The position numbers were made by a program, and so were the translations under genes. 64,000 bases of DNA from an uncultured Bacteroides sp. (GTDB lineage: Bacteria > Bacteroidota > Bacteroidia > Cytophagales > Cyclobacteriaceae). Location of the stretch: contig CABHOV010000046.1 of NCBI GenBank assembly GCA_902168185.1, forward strand, positions 248,001-312,000, in the 5' to 3' direction. Shown here piece after piece: positions 14,556 through 23,715 of the stretch (the stretch's first letter is position 1; every line of letters starts with the position of its first letter). The notes under the pieces were generated by a model. The model saw nothing but the letters and a program-made list of their open reading frames with translations. It had not been told where the DNA came from and searched no databases.

Positions 14556-17468
14556 ATGTTTTCACGAATAATATTGTCCCGCGTGTCCATTTTGATGGTT
14601 GCGTTCCTGAGTACCGGATTTTTCAATATAAAGAAGAGTGAAGTTTCCGGCATCGGATCTGACAGCGATTCAACTCTGGCGCGTCACTTCAAACAACCGC
14701 CACAACACTATGGCATTCGTTGCTGGTGGTGGTGGCTGAATGGCAATGTTACGAAAGAAGCTATAACACGTGACCTTGAAGAAATGAAGCTGAAAGGCTT
14801 CAGCGGTGCATGTATAGTGGATGCTGGCGGCCAGACGCAACAAGGAAATAGTGATGTACCCGAAGGACCGATGTTTGGCAGTAATGCGTGGCGCGATTTA
14901 TTTGTTCACGCTATAAAAGAAGCAAATCGTCTTGGGCTCGTGATCAGCCTTAACATTCAGAGTGGATGGAATTTAGGAGGACCCGATGTTACTCCGGAAG
15001 AAGCAACCAAACATATTACGTGGTCTGAAGTTGCCGTGACGGGGCCATTGAAAACAACGCAGCCGATCCCCTTACCTCCTACGCATGATAATTACTATAA
15101 AGATATAGTGGTGATCGCGTTTCCGAAAAGATATATACCTGCAGGACGTGCACCTATCAGAAATCTGGAGGTGAAAGCTGCTTTTAAGGAGGGAAGTCGT
15201 TCCGGGTATGATACTGAAAAATTACTGGACGATGTTCCGCCTTCTATACATGAAGAAGATGCTGTTCTTCGCGATATCGTTGTGCTTCACAACAAACTTG
15301 ACGCGAATGGAAAACTGCAATGGCAAGTACCGGCAGGTGAATGGACCATCATGCGCTTTGGCTTTACCACCAGTGGAGCAGAAGTCTCAACGTCCAGCGG
15401 CAAATGGCAGGGCCGCGTCATAGACTATATGAACGCTAAATACTTTAATCGGTATTGGGACACTTTCGTGGATCCACTGCTTCAATCGATCGGTCCGATG
15501 GCAGGCACTACACTTCGCTACCTGCAAACGGATAGCTGGGAATGCGGCGGTATAAATTGGTCAGATCAGTTTGCGGAAGAATTTAAAAAACGCAGAGGGT
15601 ATGATCTATATACCTATCTCCCGATAGCAGCAGGTAAGATCATTGAGAATCGTGAGGTGAGCAATGCATTTCTAGCGGACTTTCGTAAAACTATAGGCGA
15701 CTGTATAGCAGACAATCATTATCGAGTGTTCTCGGAGCGTGCAGCGAAATATAGCATCGGCATTCAACCGGAGTCTGCAGGACCACATGCAGGACCGTTG
15801 GACGGTCTGAAAAATTATGGTTTCAATGAAATTATGATGAGTGAATTCTGGTCGCCCTCGCCACACCGCTCACGCCATGAAGAACGCTTTTTTGTTAAGC
15901 AGGCATCGAGTGCAGCACATATATATAATAAACAGCTTGTCGGTGCAGAGTCCTTTACGACCATCGGCAGACATTGGAATGATGTACCGTGGGCAACCAT
16001 GAAGCCTGCATTCGATCATGAAGTTTGCTCTGGTCTCAACCTGGTCGTGTTGCATACATTCACATGCTCTCCGAAAGAGATGGGACTACCTGGTCAGGAA
16101 TATTTTGCCGGCACGCACATCAATCCAAACATAACGTGGTGGCATCTTTCAAAAACCTTTTTCGATTATCTGAAGCGATGTCAATATATACAACAACAGC
16201 CCGGCACTACGGTAACGGATATACTATATTATTATGGCGATCACGTACCCAACATTGGTCATCTCAAAGAACATGATCCGGCTAACGTATTGCCGGGATA
16301 CGATTATGATCTGATCAACGAAGACCGGCTTTTGGCGCTGGATGTAAAAGATAGTAAAATTGTACTGCCTCACGGTGTCTCTTATCGCGCATTGGTATTG
16401 CCTACGCATAAAGTATTATCGCTTGCAGCATTGCGCAAGATCAAAACACTGGCGAGTAAGGGAGCCATCATTATAGGTGCAAGGCCTGAACGCCTTGTTA
16501 GTCTCTCCGGAAATCCGGGAAGTACAACGGAATTTAAAAACATTGTCACTGAATTATGGGGCAACGGTATAGATACGGTTGGCGCGAAGAATGTTGGTGC
16601 AGGAAAAATCATCTGGGGAAAAGTTGTACGGAATGTACTGGCAGAAAACGGAGTACCTCCGGATTTCAGTGTAATCAACAATGAGAAGAATGGAAGTTTT
16701 GACTATATACATCGCGTTGTCAATGGCGACGATATATATTTTGTAAGCAGTCAAAACCAGACGGAGTCTGCCGCAAGCTTTTCATTTCGCATCACCGGAA
16801 AGCAACCTGAACTGTGGGACGCTGTAACCGGTACTATACAAACAGCGAAGGCTTTCCGTGAAGAGAACGGGAGAACTATACTTCCGTTAGAATTCGATCC
16901 TTATGGCTCTATATTTGTTGTCTTTCGAAACAACGCAAAACCATCTATAGCGGGTACAGCTACTACCAATACGTTACACTATAAAAATGTAATGAATGTA
17001 AAAGGACCCTGGAAAGTAAAGCTGGACACATCCATGGGAGTACCTGCATCGCTGAACCTCGATACGCTTACAAGTTTAACACGACGTCTTGAAGGAGGTG
17101 TAGCAAATTACTCGGGCAAGATTATATATACCACAGCATTTGATTTTCCAAAGCCTAAAAAGGACACCCGGTACTTCATCACACTTGGAAATATACAGGA
17201 TGTCGGGATTGCCCGGATAAAATTAAACGGTGAAGAGGTTGGTGTAACATGGACGCCTCCATTCAGGATGGAGGTAACCAAACAGCTTCGGAAGAAGGGA
17301 AATCAATTGGAGATAGAAGTCGTAAATTCATGGCGAAACAGACTAGTCGGTGATCGCGGGTTACCTGCTGATAAAAGATATACTCAAACCAATGTTACCA
17401 TCAAACCAGAATGGCAACGGTTGGATGCAGGCCTACTCGGACCAGTACGTCTTGCGACAGGCAATTGA
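14556..17468 (+). CDS. Secreted GH106-like alpha-L-rhamnosidase
   Basis: The 970-residue protein has an N-terminal signal sequence and the GH106 opener HYGIRCWWWWLNGNVTKE, followed by EEMKLKGFSGACIVDAGG. Family GH106 enzymes remove terminal alpha-L-rhamnose from rhamnogalacturonan, glycosides or arabinogalactan. Conserved acidic regions such as MMSEFWSP and GAESFT around residues 425-465 are candidates for catalytic carboxylates. The last 150 residues look like a galactose-binding jelly-roll (IKLNGEEVGVTWTPPFRMEVT). It is monocistronic, divergent from the AraC regulator, and has no SusC/SusD partner here. A weak -7 element (TAACTTTA, 14490-14497) lies upstream. Confidence 0.86.
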   Translation: MFSRIILSRVSILMVAFLSTGFFNIKKSEVSGIGSDSDSTLARHFKQPPQHYGIRCWWWWLNGNVTKEAITRDLEEMKLKGFSGACIVDAGGQTQQGNSDVPEGPMFGSNAWRDLFVHAIKEANRLGLVISLNIQSGWNLGGPDVTPEEATKHITWSEVAVTGPLKTTQPIPLPPTHDNYYKDIVVIAFPKRYIPAGRAPIRNLEVKAAFKEGSRSGYDTEKLLDDVPPSIHEEDAVLRDIVVLHNKLDANGKLQWQVPAGEWTIMRFGFTTSGAEVSTSSGKWQGRVIDYMNAKYFNRYWDTFVDPLLQSIGPMAGTTLRYLQTDSWECGGINWSDQFAEEFKKRRGYDLYTYLPIAAGKIIENREVSNAFLADFRKTIGDCIADNHYRVFSERAAKYSIGIQPESAGPHAGPLDGLKNYGFNEIMMSEFWSPSPHRSRHEERFFVKQASSAAHIYNKQLVGAESFTTIGRHWNDVPWATMKPAFDHEVCSGLNLVVLHTFTCSPKEMGLPGQEYFAGTHINPNITWWHLSKTFFDYLKRCQYIQQQPGTTVTDILYYYGDHVPNIGHLKEHDPANVLPGYDYDLINEDRLLALDVKDSKIVLPHGVSYRALVLPTHKVLSLAALRKIKTLASKGAIIIGARPERLVSLSGNPGSTTEFKNIVTELWGNGIDTVGAKNVGAGKIIWGKVVRNVLAENGVPPDFSVINNEKNGSFDYIHRVVNGDDIYFVSSQNQTESAASFSFRITGKQPELWDAVTGTIQTAKAFREENGRTILPLEFDPYGSIFVVFRNNAKPSIAGTATTNTLHYKNVMNVKGPWKVKLDTSMGVPASLNLDTLTSLTRRLEGGVANYSGKIIYTTAFDFPKPKKDTRYFITLGNIQDVGIARIKLNGEEVGVTWTPPFRMEVTKQLRKKGNQLEIEVVNSWRNRLVGDRGLPADKRYTQTNVTIKPEWQRLDAGLLGPVRLATGN

Positions 17469-17649
17469 TATAGCAGTAAAAAATTATTGGTCTTTATTGA
17501 TCCTCATGAACCTATATACATTTGATATGCTGATAAATCTCTACACACCATAAAAAACATCCGTTGTTTTAAAGAAGCTAATGCTTTCTGCAACGGGCAC
17601 GACATTTCTATACTCTACATGAATTCATAACACTTCAACAAAATATAGT

Positions 17650-18393
17650 ATGCGCGCTGAAAGTAATCTTACCATTTTGTACGATCAGCAGGTTCAGAAA
17701 GAACTTTCGCAGTGGCAAAAGCGCATGCAGAAAAAACCGTCTTTCCTGAACCGGTTCTCCAAGACCACACAGGAACGGATCAATCGCATTATTCCGGAGA
17801 AAATACATGGCGCCATTACTACCGCCATTAAACAAATGACACGCGCATTGATCTTTGGTATTGGTATAACTTCGAGTAAACCTTTGGTTCTGGCCACGCT
17901 TCAAGAACGCGAAGCAGCGGTATTGGAAACGATTCGTAAACATCGGAATACTGCTACTGCCGAAGGCGCTATTACCGGTGCCGGTGGACTGCTACTCGGA
18001 CTAGCGGACTTTCCGATCTGGTTAACTATCAAAATGAAAATGTTGTTTGATATCGCAGCGCTATATGGCGTGGATGTAAAGGATTACAAAGAGCGTGTAT
18101 ATCTGCTTCATATTTTTCAGCTTACGTTTTCAAGTCAACAACACCGTAACAGAATCTATACTACAATAGCAAATTGGGAAAACGAAAAACTCCTCTTGCC
18201 AAATGATATTAACCAATTTGACTGGCGCAGCTTTCAACAAGAGTATCGTGACTATATTGATATCGCTAAACTTCTTCAACTCGTGCCTGGTATTGGTGCG
18301 GTGGTGGGTGCATACGTCAATCACCGGCTCACAGCCAAGCTGGGTAAATATGCGATGAATGCTTTTCGGATGAGGATGATTCCTACCCTATAA
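17650..18393 (+). CDS. EcsC-family protein
   Basis: This 247-residue protein matches the EcsC family by its Gly-rich amphipathic segment (AITGAGGLLLGLADFPIWLTI) and a following helix containing YGVDVKDYKERVY. The family is named after a protein encoded beside the Bacillus EcsAB transporter, but its molecular role is unknown. Two hydrophobic segments (about 108-135 and 210-232) suggest membrane association. It lies alone, 181 bases after the rhamnosidase gene. Confidence 0.82.
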   Translation: MRAESNLTILYDQQVQKELSQWQKRMQKKPSFLNRFSKTTQERINRIIPEKIHGAITTAIKQMTRALIFGIGITSSKPLVLATLQEREAAVLETIRKHRNTATAEGAITGAGGLLLGLADFPIWLTIKMKMLFDIAALYGVDVKDYKERVYLLHIFQLTFSSQQHRNRIYTTIANWENEKLLLPNDINQFDWRSFQQEYRDYIDIAKLLQLVPGIGAVVGAYVNHRLTAKLGKYAMNAFRMRMIPTL

Positions 18394-18401
18394 ATATCCA
18401 G

Positions 18402-18420
18402 TTCAGGATTTATTCAGAAT
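18402..18420 (+). promoter_or_regulatory. Candidate response-regulator binding site 1
   Basis: TTCAGGAT (18402-18409) and TTCAGAAT (18413-18420) form a direct repeat with an 11-bp period, the geometry used by OmpR/PhoB-type dimers. It lies about 110 bases before the response-regulator start, suggesting autoregulation. A lone TTCAGGAT recurs at 18522-18529, and a weak -7 element (TATATTTC) is at 18497-18504. Confidence 0.55.
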
Positions 18421-18530
18421 CTCTGTTGAATTTTACCCCGTTTCCAGAATACAAGACGTGACCGTTCAATAACTGGATTCCAAACACGCTTTATGGTATA
18501 TTTCCAGCGGGTATTACGCTATTCAGGATT

Positions 18531-19205
18531 ATGAAAGTGCTTATTGTTGAAGATGAAATTGAGCTTGCTCAAAGCATGGCCAAGTTTTTGGGTTCTGAAT
18601 CTTTCATATGTGAACAGGCCCATTATTACGACACAGCACTTGATAAAATTACGATTCACGATTACGATTGTATACTATTAGATATTTCTTTGCCTGACGG
18701 AAATGGTCTTCTTCTGCTGGAGAAATTAAAGGCTCTCAAGAAAAATAACGGAGTAATCATTGTCTCTGCTAAAAATTCGATCGATGACAAAATTAATGGT
18801 CTGAACTTGGGAGCTGACGACTACCTGGCAAAGCCGTTTCATATGGCAGAACTTGCTGCACGGGTACAAGCCGTTGTACGAAGAAGATTATTTAACGGTC
18901 GTGATATACTTGAATTCAATGAGATCAAAATTGATACTGCAGCGATAACGGTCATGATATCCGAGAAAGTGGTACCACTCACACGAAAAGAATACGAATT
19001 GCTGATATTCCTGATGTCCAATAAAAATAAAGTGATCTCCAAGAATGCTATAGCAGAGCATTTAACCGGAGATATAGCAGAGGTAATGGATAACTTCGAC
19101 TTTATATACGCGCATATCAAAAATCTAAAAAAGAAATTAGCCGATGCCGGGTGTCCGGATTATATTAAAACGATTTACGGATTAGGATATAAATTTACGG
19201 AATGA
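18531..19205 (+). CDS. OmpR-family DNA-binding response regulator
   Basis: The 224-residue protein has a receiver domain (1-120) with the acidic pair VEDE, phospho-acceptor in LLDISLPDGNG and the conserved Lys in YLAKPFH, then a winged helix (about 128-222) with the typical LTRKEYELLIFLMSNKNKVISK and TIYGLGYKF segments. Phosphorylation by the overlapping kinase gene's product should drive binding to direct repeats. The 11-bp-period TTCAGAAT pairs upstream and beyond the kinase are the likely sites. Confidence 0.94.
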   Translation: MKVLIVEDEIELAQSMAKFLGSESFICEQAHYYDTALDKITIHDYDCILLDISLPDGNGLLLLEKLKALKKNNGVIIVSAKNSIDDKINGLNLGADDYLAKPFHMAELAARVQAVVRRRLFNGRDILEFNEIKIDTAAITVMISEKVVPLTRKEYELLIFLMSNKNKVISKNAIAEHLTGDIAEVMDNFDFIYAHIKNLKKKLADAGCPDYIKTIYGLGYKFTE

Positions 19206-20470
19206 GATTACTAAACGTAAATCTGAGAAGTTTCCTTTATTACTCATTGTTACTGGTGCTTATCGGAGTGCCATTGTTCTTCATCACCATCCGGGAAATT
19301 CTCGAACAAGAGATTGATAAAACACTGCATCTTCAACGGGAAGAGTTCATCAACCATTTACGCAACTATGAATATTTGGAAGACCTGGAAGTGGATCTCC
19401 ACGTCTTTGATGAACTTGCATATGACCTCAGCATTCAACCGGCATCGTCAGGCAGTAAAGATGAATTATACGAAACCGTTTCTCTTTATGATAGCCTCGA
19501 TCGTGAGGCAAAACCTTATCGCGTAGCAACTTCTTACTTTATCGTGAAAGGTAAGTGGTATAAACTCATCATGCGCATGTCGCTTGTAGAAAATGAAGAC
19601 CTGGTTTTGGTAATTGGCCTTGTTCAAACTTTGTTAGTCTTATTTTTACTAGGCGGTTTCTTGTTGATCAACCGTTCACTTTCCAAAAAAATCTGGCAAC
19701 CATTTTATAAAACACTTACCAAGCTGAAAGCATATGAACTGAATAAATCTGAATCGTTTCAATATGAAGAAACGCGAATCGATGAGTTCGATGATTTGAA
19801 TGCCGCTATACGTTCGCTTACCAACAAGAACATGGAAGTATTTCAGCAGCAAAAAGAATTTATCGAGAACGCATCGCACGAACTGCAAACACCGCTCGCC
19901 ATTTTACAATCCAAGCTTGACTTGCTGATGCAAGACGAAGCGTTAACGGAAGAGCAAGCTGCATTGGTAAAGGACATGACCAATACAAATCAACGTTTAT
20001 CCAAATTAAACAAAAGCTTACTGCTGCTTTCGAAAATAGAAAACCAACAGTTCATTGATAAAGAAGACGTTGATGTTACGCAGATCCTTCGCGATACAAT
20101 TTTGAATTACCAGGAACTCACAGCAACCACAACTCCGAATATTTTAACAACTTCGCCGTTTATACTTCAGGGTAACAAAGTGCTTTTGGAAATCCTGATC
20201 AATAACCTGGTACGAAATGCATTTCAGCATACAACACATCACGATCAGATTAAAATCAAGCTGCAAGATGGGACTCTCACCATCGAAAATCCGGGAGAAC
20301 CCTTTAAACAAGGCTCTGAAAAAATCTTTGAAAGATTTCATAAAGAAAGCACCAACCGCTCCAGCACTGGTCTTGGATTGGCAATTGTAAAAAAAATATG
20401 CGATCTCTCAGGGTATAATCTTACTTACGCATATCAATCGGGGGCGCACTATTTTATAGTTAAATTCTGA
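19202..20470 (+). CDS. Membrane sensor histidine kinase
   Basis: The 422-residue kinase has two membrane helices (about 10-28 and 134-157) enclosing a roughly 105-residue acidic periplasmic sensor, a short linker, a HisKA box (ENASHELQTPLAIL) and a HATPase domain (NNLVRNAFQH, then STGLGLAIVKKI). Its ATG overlaps the regulator stop by four bases, so the two form one coupled pair. The acidic sensor region and the downstream envelope-lipid genes suggest it monitors the envelope, but the ligand is unknown. Confidence 0.93.
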   Translation: MRLLNVNLRSFLYYSLLLVLIGVPLFFITIREILEQEIDKTLHLQREEFINHLRNYEYLEDLEVDLHVFDELAYDLSIQPASSGSKDELYETVSLYDSLDREAKPYRVATSYFIVKGKWYKLIMRMSLVENEDLVLVIGLVQTLLVLFLLGGFLLINRSLSKKIWQPFYKTLTKLKAYELNKSESFQYEETRIDEFDDLNAAIRSLTNKNMEVFQQQKEFIENASHELQTPLAILQSKLDLLMQDEALTEEQAALVKDMTNTNQRLSKLNKSLLLLSKIENQQFIDKEDVDVTQILRDTILNYQELTATTTPNILTTSPFILQGNKVLLEILINNLVRNAFQHTTHHDQIKIKLQDGTLTIENPGEPFKQGSEKIFERFHKESTNRSSTGLGLAIVKKICDLSGYNLTYAYQSGAHYFIVKF

Positions 20471-20489
20471 TTCAGAATTTCTTCAGAAT
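20471..20489 (+). promoter_or_regulatory. Candidate response-regulator binding site 2
   Basis: Two perfect TTCAGAAT copies (20471-20478 and 20482-20489) with an 11-bp period lie directly after the kinase stop codon. They are 215 bases upstream of the LtaS-like gene and may work together with site 3. Confidence 0.55.
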
Positions 20490-20649
20490 TATTACATGTC
20501 CTTTTTCTTAAACTCTTTAGCCCTTAATGGCGTATATTCATTTAAAGTATACCCGCTAAAAAATAGTAAATATCATACACAACTATAGTGTTTACATATT
20601 ATACTTTATTTCGAGATAAATATATAGCGCTACAATAGTAAAATTAACG

Positions 20650-20683
20650 TTCAGATTAAATTCAGAATCTATAGGTTGATTTG
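20650..20683 (+). promoter_or_regulatory. Candidate response-regulator site 3 with -7 element
   Basis: TTCAGATT (20650-20657) and TTCAGAAT (20661-20668) again have an 11-bp period. Seven bases further lies TTGATTTG (20676-20683), a 7 of 8 match to TAnnTTTG, and the ATG of the LtaS-like gene follows after 20 bases. The repeat would sit over the -33 region, where an OmpR/PhoB-type activator binds. Confidence 0.58.
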
Positions 20684-20703
20684 AAGAGTAAATACTTCGA
20701 TCA

Positions 20704-22641
20704 ATGTCTACCAAAGAATCAATCGTTTCCTTTCTGCAACGATTCACCAAAAGCCGGTTCAGCAACATTCTTCTTCTCATCGGATTGCTCGTCAGCATTT
20801 CAATGATCACGCGCATAGTGTTCCTGATTCAATCAATCCAGGGAATTGATATAACGATCCGCAATATAGCAGGCATCCTTATACTGGGACTTTTTTACGA
20901 CCTTATCAACGCAAGCTATTTTGTTATACCCTTGCTGCTCTATATATGGCTCACGCCACAACGTGTATATTCAAAAGCTTGGAGTAAATACATACTCTAC
21001 GGACTCTTCTCTCTGTTAACATTCATTCTCCTGTTCAATGCAGTAGCAGAGTGGTTCTTTTGGGATGAATTCGGTGCACGCTACAACTTTATAGCGGTAG
21101 ATTACCTGGTTTATACCAATGAAGTATTAGGAAATATTAAAGAATCCTATCCGGTTGCCTGGATTGTCGCTGGTGTTATTACGCTGTGTGTTCTTCTGCA
21201 ATACGCATTACGAAACCGCATCAGAACTACCGATACGTTGCCTATGAACTTGAAAAAAAGAAGTACCGTTGCCCTTGTATTCATTCTCCTGCCTATAACT
21301 TTCTTTTTTACTGTAACAAACCACGGCCATCATTTTAGCAGCAATGCGTATGTAAATGAACTTGCAGCGAACGGTATGTACGAACTCTTTGCTGCTTACC
21401 GAAATAATGAACTTAATTATGAACAGTTCTATAAAAAGATACCGAATGAGGAATCGTTTATAGAAGTAAAAAAACTTATTCACACTGCAGAGTCACAATA
21501 TATATCGAATGAAAAGCACGACCTCACTCGTAAAGTAATACATAGCGGGAAGGAGAAAAGGCTCAACGTAGTATTGATCTCGGTAGAAAGTCTGAGTGCA
21601 GATTTTATGAGCACCTTTGGAAGCACGAAAGGGATTACACCTTTTCTGGATTCATTGGCTACACAAAGTCTGCTGTTCACAAAGGTATATGCCACCGGCA
21701 CGCGCACCGTTCGTGGCCTGGAAGCATTATCGCTGTGTGTACCACCTACACCGGGTCAGTCCATAGTAAGAAGACCACACAATGAGCACATGTCATCGTT
21801 GGGAAAAATCTTCGAACAAAAAGGTTATGAAAGCAAATTCATCTATGGTGGCTATGGCTATTTTGACAACATGGGCTACTTCTTTGCAAACAATAGTTAT
21901 AGTGTTGTTGACCGTAATGAATTGAAAAATGAAGAAATTGACTATGAAAATATATGGGGCGTTGCTGACGAGAATCTTTTTACACTCACGCAACACGAAA
22001 TAGAAAAAACTATTGCCGCTGACAAACCTGTATTTGCTCACGTCATGACAACTTCTAATCATCGCCCCTATACATATCCTGAAGGTCGCATCAATATACC
22101 TTCGCACACAAGCCGGGAAGGTGCCGTGAAATATACCGACTATGCGATTGGTAAATTCATAAAGTCGTGTAGTCATAAAAGCTGGTTCGCCAATACGGTT
22201 TTTGTGATTATTGCAGACCACTGCGCGTCCAGTGCCGGAAAATCGGAATTACCGATTCAGAAATATCATATACCGTTATTAATCTATTCACCATCAAATA
22301 TACCGGCATCGCATATGGACAGGCTCATGAGCCAGATCGACCTCGGCCCTACCCTGCTTGGCTTGCTTAACTTTTCCTATACCAGTAAATTTTATGGTTA
22401 CGATATATTTGCGCTGGAACCGGGACGCGAACGTATCTTCATCAGCACATACCAGAGTCTTGGATATGTACGCGATAATAAACTGATCGTACTATCTCCT
22501 CAGCAGAAAGAGGAAACCTTCCTGGTAAATTTCAAAACGAATTCACTCAGTCCAATAGCCAACGACCATAAACTGACCCGTGAAGCGATTTCGTGGTATC
22601 AATCGGCAAGTTATGCGTTCCGCAAAGGGCTCATGCATTAG
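20704..22641 (+). CDS. LtaS/EptA-like membrane phosphotransferase (sulfatase fold)
   Basis: Five predicted membrane helices (residues about 15-200) precede an alkaline-phosphatase-fold catalytic domain (about 275-560). Key elements are ISVESLSADF (metal ligand Glu), the nucleophile Thr region ATGTRTVRGLEA, TTSNHRPYTYPEG, and the DH metal pair in VFVIIADHCASS. Relatives transfer phosphoglycerol or phosphoethanolamine from phospholipid to envelope glycans or lipid A. It follows a two-component pair through a putative activator site, and two PAP2 phosphatases lie next, pointing to regulated lipid or LPS remodelling. The donor and acceptor are not known. Confidence 0.88.
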   Translation: MSTKESIVSFLQRFTKSRFSNILLLIGLLVSISMITRIVFLIQSIQGIDITIRNIAGILILGLFYDLINASYFVIPLLLYIWLTPQRVYSKAWSKYILYGLFSLLTFILLFNAVAEWFFWDEFGARYNFIAVDYLVYTNEVLGNIKESYPVAWIVAGVITLCVLLQYALRNRIRTTDTLPMNLKKRSTVALVFILLPITFFFTVTNHGHHFSSNAYVNELAANGMYELFAAYRNNELNYEQFYKKIPNEESFIEVKKLIHTAESQYISNEKHDLTRKVIHSGKEKRLNVVLISVESLSADFMSTFGSTKGITPFLDSLATQSLLFTKVYATGTRTVRGLEALSLCVPPTPGQSIVRRPHNEHMSSLGKIFEQKGYESKFIYGGYGYFDNMGYFFANNSYSVVDRNELKNEEIDYENIWGVADENLFTLTQHEIEKTIAADKPVFAHVMTTSNHRPYTYPEGRINIPSHTSREGAVKYTDYAIGKFIKSCSHKSWFANTVFVIIADHCASSAGKSELPIQKYHIPLLIYSPSNIPASHMDRLMSQIDLGPTLLGLLNFSYTSKFYGYDIFALEPGRERIFISTYQSLGYVRDNKLIVLSPQQKEETFLVNFKTNSLSPIANDHKLTREAISWYQSASYAFRKGLMH

Positions 22642-22701
22642 TATACATATTAACTGACAACGTAACAATATTTCAAATCCGTAATCTATATACTTACTCA
22701 T

Positions 22702-23463
22702 ATGAAATATGGCATTCTGATCGTTCTTCTCCTGCACATCTGCGTCTGTTTTGGTCAGTATAATCCGCAAGGCAAAAGCTATACATCCATCAATCTTACT
22801 TTATCGAAAGAACCGACACATAAAAACGCATGGCTGCAGGCAACCTATGTACCTCTCACGCTTATAGCACTGGGTGCTTTAAGTACGCAGAATAATAACA
22901 TCATAGATCGGCATGAGATCCGTGAAGAGCGAAATGAATATACACCAACCTTTCACCACCAGGCCGATAATTATTTACAGTTTGCTCCTATACTGGCAGT
23001 ATATGGTTTAAATGTTGTTGGTATAAAAGGAAAAAATACCATGGCAAACCGCACAGCCATTTTAATAAAAGCAGAATTGATCATGACGGCTTTAACATTT
23101 TCATTAAAGAAGATAACAGCAGTGCCCAGACCCGATACGGGTCAGCCTACATCATTTCCGTCCGGACATACAGCACAAGCATTTGCTGCTGCAACCTTTA
23201 TGGCAAAGGAATATGGTGATCAGAGTATATGGTACTCCATTGGGGCCTATACTGTAGCCACAGGTATTGGTGCCATGCGGGTTTTGAACAACCGCCATTG
23301 GGTATCGGATGTGTTGGCAGGAGCCGGAATTGGTATACTGGCCACCAACATTGCCTACCTGACGCATGGCTATAAATGGGGAGGTAAGCGAAAAAATACA
23401 ATGATTGTGCCTTCGTATAGCGGATCTGCCGCAGGATTATATATCCGCTACCAGTTCCGGTAG
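22702..23463 (+). CDS. PAP2-family membrane-associated phosphatase
   Basis: The 253-residue protein has an N-terminal signal or anchor segment ending at CFGQ and the PAP2 acid phosphatase triad: KKITAVPRP, FPSGHTAQAFAAATF, and RVLNNRHWVSDVLAG (Arg, His and Asp catalytic residues). Such enzymes remove phosphate from lipid phosphates, undecaprenyl pyrophosphate or lipid A. It lies 60 bases after the LtaS-like gene and may be in its operon. It is a close paralogue of the next gene, sharing the YEIREERNEY-like element and most of the core. Confidence 0.9.
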   Translation: MKYGILIVLLLHICVCFGQYNPQGKSYTSINLTLSKEPTHKNAWLQATYVPLTLIALGALSTQNNNIIDRHEIREERNEYTPTFHHQADNYLQFAPILAVYGLNVVGIKGKNTMANRTAILIKAELIMTALTFSLKKITAVPRPDTGQPTSFPSGHTAQAFAAATFMAKEYGDQSIWYSIGAYTVATGIGAMRVLNNRHWVSDVLAGAGIGILATNIAYLTHGYKWGGKRKNTMIVPSYSGSAAGLYIRYQFR

Positions 23464-23670
23464 GTATAAACATTGTATACCCCATAAACAGTGAGCGTTG
23501 TGACCGGTAAAAAATTGCAGAAATTTGGCCTGTTCTTTGCCTTTATGCGAAGCAAAAAGATTCAAAAATCTGCATTTTGGACACACCAATGCATACTATA
23601 ATTCCTTTTTGAGAGTTATGATGCATGTACTTTTCGGATTTAGTTTTCTCTTTTTCAATTAATAAATGAT

Positions 23671-23694
23671 GCGTATCTTGATACCTTGATACGC
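23671..23694 (+). repeat. Tandem CTTGATAC repeat inside a short hairpin
   Basis: CTTGATAC occurs twice in a row (23677-23684, 23685-23692), and GCGTATC (23671-23677) pairs with GATACGC (23688-23694). It ends 21 bases before the ATG of the second PAP2 gene. It may be an operator or a leader structure. The rest of the 252-base gap from 23464 shows no gene. Confidence 0.45.
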
Positions 23695-23715
23695 CCGGGA
23701 ATCAGCGACAGCATT

